From assembly GCA_900549885.1 (NCBI GenBank), contig URQA01000003.1, positions 1 through 64,000 of the forward strand: 64,000 nt of DNA. The letters are read 5' to 3'. This DNA comes from an uncultured Eubacteriales bacterium. GTDB lineage: Bacteria > Bacillota > Clostridia > Oscillospirales > Oscillospiraceae. Below are positions 58,751 through 64,000 of the stretch, one piece after another. The position numbers and the translations under genes are program-made. How positions within the stretch are numbered: position 1 is the stretch's first letter; each line of letters begins with the position of its first letter. Under the pieces are notes generated by a model. The model made no database searches. It saw only the letters and a program-made list of their open reading frames with translations, and was not told the origin of the DNA.

Positions 58751-59152
58751 TCAAAATTCGTTCTTATCCTGGTTCTTTTTGTCCAGGTAATCCGTGACCT
58801 TGTCAAACATTTCCGGCACCAGCTCCACCACCCGGCTGGCTGTATCCGCAGCGGGCGGCCCCATGGGGATCAGCTTAACCTGCCCCTCCTTCACCACTAG
58901 AAAAGCCACCGGCACTACACTGACGCCGGCTCCGGCACCGCCGCCGAAATTCTTGTCCGCCTGCTGCGCCTTACCGCCGAAGTCGGACCCGCCGGAGGCA
59001 AATCCGAAGGACAGCCGGGACACTGGAATCAAGGTCACGCCATCCTGTGTTGTGATGGGCTGTCCCACCACAGTATTGGCATCCACCATTTCCCGGATCT
59101 TAGCCATGGTGGTCTGCATTAGGTCATTGATAGGATGATTGTTTTCGTTCAT
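58751..59152 (-). CDS. ytfJ: Sporulation protein YtfJ (GerW family)
   Basis: 133 residues. QTTMAKIREMVDANTVVGQPI, TLIPVSRLSFGFASGGSDF and a Gly-rich FGGGAGAGVSVVPVAFLVV core are the YtfJ/GerW signature. In Bacillus the protein is needed for normal spore germination. Start at 59152 has AGGAGG upstream, and ATGA overlaps the DUF2953 stop. Its presence suggests a spore-forming ancestry. Confidence 0.94.
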   Translation of the reverse strand: MNENNHPINDLMQTTMAKIREMVDANTVVGQPITTQDGVTLIPVSRLSFGFASGGSDFGGKAQQADKNFGGGAGAGVSVVPVAFLVVKEGQVKLIPMGPPAADTASRVVELVPEMFDKVTDYLDKKNQDKNEF

Positions 59153-59775
59153 GCTGACGCCTCCTGTTTTATCTCGGCGGCCTTCTGGCCCCGGCTCCAA
59201 ATCATCAACAGCTTTCCGCCAAACCGCAGACCAAAAGCCAGCAGCTGGCCCACGGTCATCGACAGCGCAGCTTTAAGGAAATACAAGGGCTTCTCCCCCT
59301 GAAAATCCACCGCCACACCTAGGTCGTGGTGCTTTACACGGAAATTATGGTCGATCAGCGCCCAAATCATTCCCAGCACCCCGTTTGCCCGGCCAAATCC
59401 CAAGGCCGCCTGGGCCGGGTCTGAATCCGCCCAAGTGATGTGTAAGGTCAATTCATCCACGCAGATCTTCCGACGCAGGGCCCCGGCAGCCTGGGCGGCC
59501 ATCTCCAACATCTGTCCCACCGGCGGAATGGAATGGCGCTGCTTTTGCTTCTTCACCTCTGGCCTGTCCTGTTTTCCCCGTTTTTTCTTTTTCTCCTGAA
59601 CCGGCTCAGCAGGCGTTTCTACCTCCTTCTGAGGATAGAGCGTGATAGGAAATGGGCCGATCCGCAATCGCACCGCCGTCGCGCCCTGGTTATATTCCAC
59701 TTGGATCCCCAGACGGATACGGCCCAACAGCCACAGTACAACCAGTACCCCCAGGGCGATGAGCCAGCCGGTCAT
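59149..59775 (-). CDS. DUF2953 membrane-anchored protein
   Basis: 208 residues with one N-terminal membrane helix (~2-20, WLIALGVLVVLWLLG), a Lys/Pro-rich linker and a C-terminal beta-rich domain. The order scpA-scpB-DUF2953-ytfJ is conserved in Firmicutes and fits this family, which is often linked to sporulation. ATGA overlaps join it to both scpB and ytfJ. Function is unknown. Confidence 0.85.
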   Translation of the reverse strand: MTGWLIALGVLVVLWLLGRIRLGIQVEYNQGATAVRLRIGPFPITLYPQKEVETPAEPVQEKKKKRGKQDRPEVKKQKQRHSIPPVGQMLEMAAQAAGALRRKICVDELTLHITWADSDPAQAALGFGRANGVLGMIWALIDHNFRVKHHDLGVAVDFQGEKPLYFLKAALSMTVGQLLAFGLRFGGKLLMIWSRGQKAAEIKQEASA

Positions 59776-60419
59776 GCTCCAGCCTCCCCTTCCGGCACCT
59801 CGCCGGAGACCTCCACAGCTTTCTCCGCTTTTGCCTGGGCCTCATCCTGTGCCCGGAGCTTTTCGATGGCCTGCTCCAACTCCATGGTCATCTGCGCCCC
59901 CTCCTGAGTCGCGCTGGGCAGTTCGGGCAGTTCCTCCAATGATGTCAGGCCAAAAGAACGCAGGAAGGTCTCTGTGGTCCGGTATTGGATGGGTCGGCCG
60001 GGTACCGCCAGCCGTCCTGCCTCCTGGATCAAATCCCGCTCCAGCAGCAGCCCCACGGTGTAGGCACTGTCCACTCCCCGGATCTGCTCGATGTAGGTCC
60101 GGGTCACCGGCTGGAAATAAGCCACGATAGCCAGAACCTCCAGCGCGGTCTGGGACAGCCGAGCAGGCTTGCGGCTTTCTAACGTTTTACGAATGGCCGA
60201 AGCGTGCTCCGGCGCGGAGCACATCTGCCAGCTGTCCTCCAGCCGAATGAGCCGGATCCCCCGGCGCTCATAGCTGTAATCGTCCGCCAGGCGTTGGCAG
60301 ACGGCATCTACTGTCTCCCGGTCCTGCTCCAAAGCCGTACAAATACGCTCGGCGGGTACCGGGTCCCCAGCGGCAAAGAGAATGGCCTCGATGGCCGACT
60401 CCAGTTCTTTCAGCTCCAT
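59772..60419 (-). CDS. scpB: Segregation and condensation protein B
   Basis: Winged-helix kleisin partner of the SMC-ScpAB condensin that compacts chromosomes. 215 residues from 60419 (GAGGAGG upstream). ELESAIEAILFAAGDPV, SQTALEVLAIVAYFQPVTRTYIEQIRGVDSAY and the GRLAVPGRPIQYRTTETFLRSFGL region are standard, and a longer acidic tail follows. scpA lies 11 nt upstream. Confidence 0.96.
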   Translation of the reverse strand: MELKELESAIEAILFAAGDPVPAERICTALEQDRETVDAVCQRLADDYSYERRGIRLIRLEDSWQMCSAPEHASAIRKTLESRKPARLSQTALEVLAIVAYFQPVTRTYIEQIRGVDSAYTVGLLLERDLIQEAGRLAVPGRPIQYRTTETFLRSFGLTSLEELPELPSATQEGAQMTMELEQAIEKLRAQDEAQAKAEKAVEVSGEVPEGEAGA

Positions 60420-60430
60420 AGGCCACCTCC

Positions 60431-61231
60431 TCAATAGGTATCCGCAGTCATTTCAAAGTCCTCATCCAGCTTTTCTCCAGTGCAGGTGACGGTACAATCC
60501 TCCGCCGTCCCCGCCAGCCGGACCCGGCTGGCCTTGCACAGCTCTAGGATGGCCAGGAAAGTGGCCACCACCTCCGAGCGGCTGCGGCTGGTACGGAACA
60601 GGGCCCGGAACCGGGTGACGCCAAATTGGATCAGCCGGTCCAGGATATCCCTAGCCTTGTCCGACACCGGGTATGGCTCCCGCCCTACGATGCCCTCAAA
60701 AGCGCTGGCGGCCGGAGGCAGCTTCTCCTCTGCCCGGTCCAGCACCGAGCCAAGAGCTGCCAACAGGTCCCCCTTGTCATGGACAAAGCGATAGGTCTTG
60801 TCCGTCTTGACCGGCTCTGGTAGCTTGGTGAGATAGTCTCTGCCATACTCGTACCGCCGTCCCAGAGGCTCCACCGCCGCCTTGACGCGCAGATAGCTGT
60901 CCTGGTACTTGCGCTCCTCTAGGGCCGCCATGAGCTGCTCCATCTCGCTCATGGCCTCCTCGTCGTCAATGGATAAGAGCATCCGGGTCTTGATATACAC
61001 CAGGTGGGCGGCCATGGTGACAAATTCGCTGGCCACCTCCAGATTAAGCTGCTCCCGCCGGGCCATCCAGTCCAGATACTGGTCCAGCAGAAGGGTAATC
61101 TGGATGTCCCGAATCTCGATCTTGTTTTTGCTTAGAAGATGGAGGATCAGGTCCAGCGGCCCGTCGAAATCCTCCATGTCCTCCGACTTCGCCCGGATGA
61201 CCTTCTCCAGATGATAGATGGGTGTCTCTAT
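60431..61231 (-). CDS. scpA: Segregation and condensation protein A, non-standard start
   Basis: Kleisin subunit of the SMC complex. EDFDGPLDLILHLLSKNKIEIRDI and the C-terminal winged helix (FRTSRSRSEVVATFLAILELCKA) are typical. The first in-frame ATG is at 61177, but the frame stays open upstream and encodes IETPIYHLEKVIRAKSED, which matches the N-terminus of other ScpA proteins (commonly M-x-x-P-x-Y-x-L-E). That extension begins with an ATA codon at 61231, preceded by GGGGGAG 6 nt away; no ATG, GTG or TTG exists between it and the upstream stop. Either ATA is used as a start or the protein is N-terminally short (248 residues). Confidence 0.92.
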   Translation of the reverse strand: METPIYHLEKVIRAKSEDMEDFDGPLDLILHLLSKNKIEIRDIQITLLLDQYLDWMARREQLNLEVASEFVTMAAHLVYIKTRMLLSIDDEEAMSEMEQLMAALEERKYQDSYLRVKAAVEPLGRRYEYGRDYLTKLPEPVKTDKTYRFVHDKGDLLAALGSVLDRAEEKLPPAASAFEGIVGREPYPVSDKARDILDRLIQFGVTRFRALFRTSRSRSEVVATFLAILELCKASRVRLAGTAEDCTVTCTGEKLDEDFEMTADTY

Positions 61232-61342
61232 GGCCCGCTCCCCCTCTCCTATGGCCAGGATACCCGCTTAAAGCGCAGGGCAAACCCCGCCGCAATCAAT
61301 GGGCAGAACTGATTATAGCAAGATTTTCCCCGAAATACAAGT

Positions 61343-61368
61343 GGGCCCGATGGGTTTCCATCGGGCCC
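61343..61368 (-). terminator. Hairpin between rnc and scpA
   Basis: 11-bp perfect stem GGGCCCGATGG / CCATCGGGCCC with a GTTT loop, 7 nt past the rnc stop. The following minus-strand sequence (ACTTGTATTTC) is only moderately T-rich. Confidence 0.6.
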
Positions 61369-61374
61369 ATGTGT

Positions 61375-62043
61375 TCAGTTCAGCTTTTCCAGGGCGGCCC
61401 TGGCGGCCAGCTGCTCGGCCTCCTTCTTGGTCCGGCCTCTGCCCTGTCCGGCGCTCTGCCCGCCCACCGTCACCTCCATGACGAATACCCGGGCGTGGTC
61501 GGGTCCCAGCTCGTCCACCAGCCGGTAGGCGATTGGCTGCCCCGGGGTGCGCTGCACCCACTCCTGGAGGGCGGTCTTATAATCCCGGTCCACCGCCTTC
61601 TCCCGCTCCTTGTCGAGAATAAACCGCTGGATGATGGTCCGTACTGGAGACAACCCTCCGTCCAGATAAACCGCTGCCAGAGTTGCCTCAGTGGCGTCGG
61701 CTAGAATAGATGGACGTGACCGGCCTCCTCCTGCGTCCTCCCCTTTGCCCAAGCGCAGATAGCTTCCCAACCCCAAGGCGAGGGCAACCTCGTGGAGGCT
61801 TTCCTCACACACTAGGGCCGCCCGGGTGCGGGTCAGCTCTCCCTCCGGCATATTGGGATGGGTCCGGAACAGATAGTCCGCCACCACCATACCCAGTACC
61901 GAGTCGCCTAAAAATTCCAACCGCTCGTTGCTGGTCAGTCCCGTCCCCCGGTGCTCATTGGCATAGGAGCTGTGAGTCATGGCGTGGAGCAGCAGCTCCC
62001 GGTTCCGAAAGGTGTATCCCAATTTTTCCTCCAGCTTTTTCAT
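61375..62043 (-). CDS. rnc: Ribonuclease III
   Basis: Cleaves double-stranded RNA in rRNA and mRNA processing. 222 residues from 62043 (GGAGGGG upstream). The endonuclease signature NERLEFLGDSV (39-49) carries the catalytic acidic residues. DATEATLAAVYLDGG follows, and a dsRBD at ~152-222 (DYKTALQEWVQ, GRGRTKKEAEQLAARAAL). It is part of the plsX-acpP-rnc cluster common in bacteria. Confidence 0.97.
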   Translation of the reverse strand: MKKLEEKLGYTFRNRELLLHAMTHSSYANEHRGTGLTSNERLEFLGDSVLGMVVADYLFRTHPNMPEGELTRTRAALVCEESLHEVALALGLGSYLRLGKGEDAGGGRSRPSILADATEATLAAVYLDGGLSPVRTIIQRFILDKEREKAVDRDYKTALQEWVQRTPGQPIAYRLVDELGPDHARVFVMEVTVGGQSAGQGRGRTKKEAEQLAARAALEKLN

Positions 62044-62055
62044 GATCCCCTCCAA

Positions 62056-62087
62056 AGAGAAAACCCCGTTGGAACGGGGCTTTCTCT
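62056..62087 (-). terminator. Terminator between acpP and rnc
   Basis: AGAGAAA-CCCCGTT / AACGGGG-TTTCTCT stem with a GG loop; on the minus strand the 3' arm is TTTTCTCTTT-like. It lies just before the rnc ribosome site. Confidence 0.8.
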
Positions 62088-62101
62088 CTTTCCGTCTTGT
62101 T

Positions 62102-62335
62102 TCAGATATCCAGATGGTCCTGCATGTACTTATAGAGGTCGCCCACCGTGGCAATGGAGGCAATATCCTCCTCCTCCATCTCACCCAGGCCAAACTCCTC
62201 CTCCAGCGCCATGGACAGCTCCACCAGATCTACAGAATCAGCCCCCAGGTCGTCCACAAACGAGGTATCAGCATCCACAGAACCAGGCTCCAGCCCGAAC
62301 TGGTCCACAATGATCGCACAGAGTTTTTCAAACAT
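62102..62335 (-). CDS. acpP: Acyl carrier protein
   Basis: 77-residue acidic carrier of growing fatty acids. The 4'-phosphopantetheine attachment motif DSVDL has its serine at 34 (LGADSVDLVEL). It lies between plsX and rnc. AAAGGAG is 11-12 nt from the ATG. Length and charge are typical. Confidence 0.98.
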   Translation of the reverse strand: MFEKLCAIIVDQFGLEPGSVDADTSFVDDLGADSVDLVELSMALEEEFGLGEMEEEDIASIATVGDLYKYMQDHLDI

Positions 62336-62422
62336 ACTTTTATGCAGCTCCTTTGGCTTGACTTAATGACAACAACATAATAGGGAGTTATCCGCCCGGT
62401 GTCAATATGTTTTTGGAAATTT

Positions 62423-63472
62423 TTATCTTTCCTCTGATTTATCCTGTCCCCGCTTCACTGGAAGGCGCATATATTCGATATTTTCCACAATATCCTCGAT
62501 AATACCCGCCTTTTTGAACTCCACCGCCTGGCGGATGGCGTTCTTGATAGCATAGGCGTCGGATGATCCATGGGCCTTGATCACCGGCTTGGAGATGCCG
62601 ATGAGGGCGGTGCCTCCCACCTCGTCGGAACTCATGAGCTTCTTGAACTGCCCCAGCTCGTTTTTCACCAGCAGAGCGGCCAGCTTGGTCTTGACGCTCT
62701 TGAGGAACATCTTTTTGACCTCCCGGCCAAGGAACAGGCCGGCTCCCTCCATGGTCTTGAGGAAGATGTTGCCGGAATAGCCGTCAGACACGATGACGTC
62801 CACCGCGCCCTCCACGGCCTCCCGGGCCTCCACATTGCCCACAAAGTTGATCCGCCCTTCCTCCTTGGCCTTCTGCAGCAGGGCATAAGTCTCCCGCTGG
62901 AGGTCAGTGCCCTTGGACGGCTCCGCACCGATGTTCAGCAGGCCAACCTTAGGTTCAGGCCGGCTGAGGGCCCGCTCGGCATAATAGCTGCCCATAAAAG
63001 CGAATTGGAGCAGATACTCCGGGGTACATTCGGCGGTGGCTCCGCAGTCAATGAGCACCGCTCCCCCACCCCCGGTGGGCACCACAGGCGCCATGGCAGC
63101 CCGGCGGATGCCCCGCACCCGCTTGACCAGCAGCGTGGCCCCGGACAACAGCGCCCCGGTGGACCCGGCAGACACGAAGGCGTCCCCGGAGCCGTCTTTG
63201 AGCAGGTTGAGCCCTACGGTCAGGGACGAGTCCTTTTTGTCCTTAAAGGCGGTGGCTGGGTTGTCGCACATGTCCACCACCTGCTCGGCGTGGGCGATCT
63301 CCACCCCCGCAGGCAGGTCGGCAATGCCGTCCTGATTGAGCACGTTCAGAATGTCCTCGCCCCGGCCCACCAGAATGATGTCCACACCATATTCTTTCGC
63401 CGCCTGGAGCGCGCCCCGCACAGTTGAGTGGGGCGCGTTATCTCCCCCCATTGCATCCACAATGATCCGCAT
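62423..63472 (-). CDS. plsX: Phosphate acyltransferase PlsX
   Basis: Makes acyl-phosphate from acyl-ACP for PlsY. 349 residues. IIVDAMGGDNAP at 3-14, SAGSTGALLSGATLLV, KVGLLNIGAEPSKGTDL and VSDGYSGNIFLKTMEG are family motifs. AGGAGG lies upstream, and acpP follows. No FapR-like operator is evident upstream. The 312-nt gap to trmFO is taken up by a direct repeat and its insert. Confidence 0.97.
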   Translation of the reverse strand: MRIIVDAMGGDNAPHSTVRGALQAAKEYGVDIILVGRGEDILNVLNQDGIADLPAGVEIAHAEQVVDMCDNPATAFKDKKDSSLTVGLNLLKDGSGDAFVSAGSTGALLSGATLLVKRVRGIRRAAMAPVVPTGGGGAVLIDCGATAECTPEYLLQFAFMGSYYAERALSRPEPKVGLLNIGAEPSKGTDLQRETYALLQKAKEEGRINFVGNVEAREAVEGAVDVIVSDGYSGNIFLKTMEGAGLFLGREVKKMFLKSVKTKLAALLVKNELGQFKKLMSSDEVGGTALIGISKPVIKAHGSSDAYAIKNAIRQAVEFKKAGIIEDIVENIEYMRLPVKRGQDKSEER

Positions 63473-63570
63473 AATTTATGGGTCCTCCTTCTCTGTCTGC
63501 TGTACTGTCTCTCTCTTTCCGCAATCCTCACACGGTCCGACGCAGGGAACCGCCCATCTTTTTCTTACGT

Positions 63571-63634
63571 CAGATCCAGCTTGTCCAGAATCTCCAGCGA
63601 ACGCTGGGACAGCTGGGCGTTTTTATTTCGCTTG
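63571..63634. repeat. Direct repeat copy A (duplicated 3' end of trmFO)
   Basis: 64 bp identical to 63791-63854 except for one base (63574). On the minus strand it encodes the same C-terminal peptide as trmFO (AKRNKNAQLSQRSLEIL... ending LDLT) with a TAA stop at 63565-63567. Confidence 0.95.
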
Positions 63635-63790
63635 GCCCCACGGGATGCCCACATCCCGCGGGGACCCCGATCTCATCACGCTCGGGGCGAGTGAATCGCC
63701 CCGTCGCGCACTTCTCCGCTACGCTGCGAATTGGCGCGCCTTACGGCGTGGTTCGCTTCGCTCCCAGGGCAAGCAGCCTCGATCTCATTC
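63635..63790. repeat. 156-bp insert between the trmFO-end repeats
   Basis: Non-coding GC-rich sequence with short inverted repeats (GGGATGCCCACATCCC at about 63642-63657; GGGGCGA/TCGCCCC at about 63684-63702). It looks like a small non-autonomous element. No transposase frame is present. The last six bases are also the end of trmFO copy B. Confidence 0.6.
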
Positions 63791-64000
63791 CAGGTCCAGC
63801 TTGTCCAGAATCTCCAGCGAACGCTGGGACAGCTGGGCGTTTTTATTTCGCTTGCCCTTGACCTTATAGCCCAGGGGCGGCATGATGCCGAAGTTGATGT
63901 TCATGGGTTGGAACTCCACCACGCTCTGGTTGCTCACATAGAGAGCCAGGGCGCCGATGGCCGTCTCCTGGGGAAAGTCCACCGCAGGCTGACCCAGAAG
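63785..64000 (-). CDS. trmFO: Methylenetetrahydrofolate-tRNA-(uracil-5-)-methyltransferase, C-terminal part
   Basis: Flavoenzyme that makes m5U54 in the tRNA T-loop using methylene-THF. Only the last ~71 residues are visible; the gene enters from the right edge. GALALYVSN, FQPMNINFGIMPPL and the basic RNKNAQLSQRSLEIL tail match the TrmFO C-terminus. The present stop (TGA at 63785) follows LDLE, whereas the duplicated copy ends LDLT-TAA, so the true ancestral end may be copy A. Confidence 0.88.
   Translation of the reverse strand, partial: LLGQPAVDFPQETAIGALALYVSNQSVVEFQPMNINFGIMPPLGYKVKGKRNKNAQLSQRSLEILDKLDLE
63791..63854. repeat. Direct repeat copy B (within trmFO 3' end)
   Basis: The copy that forms the present end of trmFO; 220 bp offset from copy A. 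Confidence 0.95.

Noticed and set aside
1..64000. CRISPR arrays, tRNA/rRNA genes, insertion sequences, prophage genes
   Set aside because: No regularly spaced repeats, no tRNA T-loop signatures in a cloverleaf context, and no transposase, integrase or phage structural proteins were recognised.

Overview
This 64 kb window looks like a chromosomal segment of a strictly anaerobic gut Clostridia bacterium, most likely of the Oscillospiraceae (Flavonifractor/Pseudoflavonifractor/Intestinimonas-type relatives). The inference rests on the fused IspH-ribosomal protein S1 gene, the sporulation gene ytfJ (gerW) beside dacF and scpA/scpB, strong AGGAGG ribosome binding sites, sigma-A type promoters and a fairly high GC content. 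No tRNA, rRNA, CRISPR array, transposase or phage gene was seen. The species call is inference.

Layout. 1-3.8 kb: translation genes tsf (cut by the left edge) and rpsB, a small membrane protein, exonuclease III and a Gpi18-like membrane glycosyltransferase. 4-7.5 kb: a TetR regulator translationally coupled to a CoA-transferase, then citrate synthase. 7.5-13 kb: an accessory patch with a second TetR gene, a decayed coding remnant, two small unknown genes and a 1045-residue TPR/SUFU protein. 13-16.8 kb: an operon for a processive glycolipid glycosyltransferase, PlsY, a CBM9-like protein and GMP synthase. 17-23 kb: an aconitase-family hydratase, a membrane protein of unknown function and a zinc ABC importer. 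23-29 kb: the aspartate pathway operon (ACT regulator, hom, lysC) and a class A PBP. 29.4-32.6 kb: a DUF1292 gene, 6S RNA, a foldase (PrsA-like) with a long structured leader, and tcdA. 32.6-37.3 kb: PAP2 phosphatase, DUF4330, and cell-wall glycosyltransferases including a GT4-CsaB fusion. 37.3-46.1 kb: de novo purine synthesis. 46-51 kb: three XRE-type regulators, deoC and an ABC exporter. 51-64 kb (minus strand): ispH-rpsA, plsC, cmk, a BaiN-like flavoprotein, an RpiR regulator, rluB, dacF, ytfJ, DUF2953, scpB, scpA, rnc, acpP, plsX and the end of trmFO.

The most coherent story is purine metabolism. purE, C, F, M, N are followed by a ZTP riboswitch with an overlapping terminator. It controls a split PurH function (archaeal-type PurO plus a stand-alone AICAR transformylase) and probably purD. 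Two enzymes that normally channel ammonia from glutamine, PurF and GuaA, have both lost their glutaminase active sites while keeping their synthase active sites. This suggests that these steps run on free ammonia or on a separate glutaminase. The purE operon also has a long structured leader ending in an intrinsic terminator that I cannot assign to a known riboswitch class.

Other regulatory structure is easy to read: many promoters with 17-base spacers, clear intrinsic terminators, a perfect inverted-repeat operator at the TetR/CoA-transferase promoter, and a palindrome over the -35 of the GT4-CsaB promoter. At the right edge the 3' end of trmFO is duplicated as a 64-bp direct repeat flanking a 156-bp insert.
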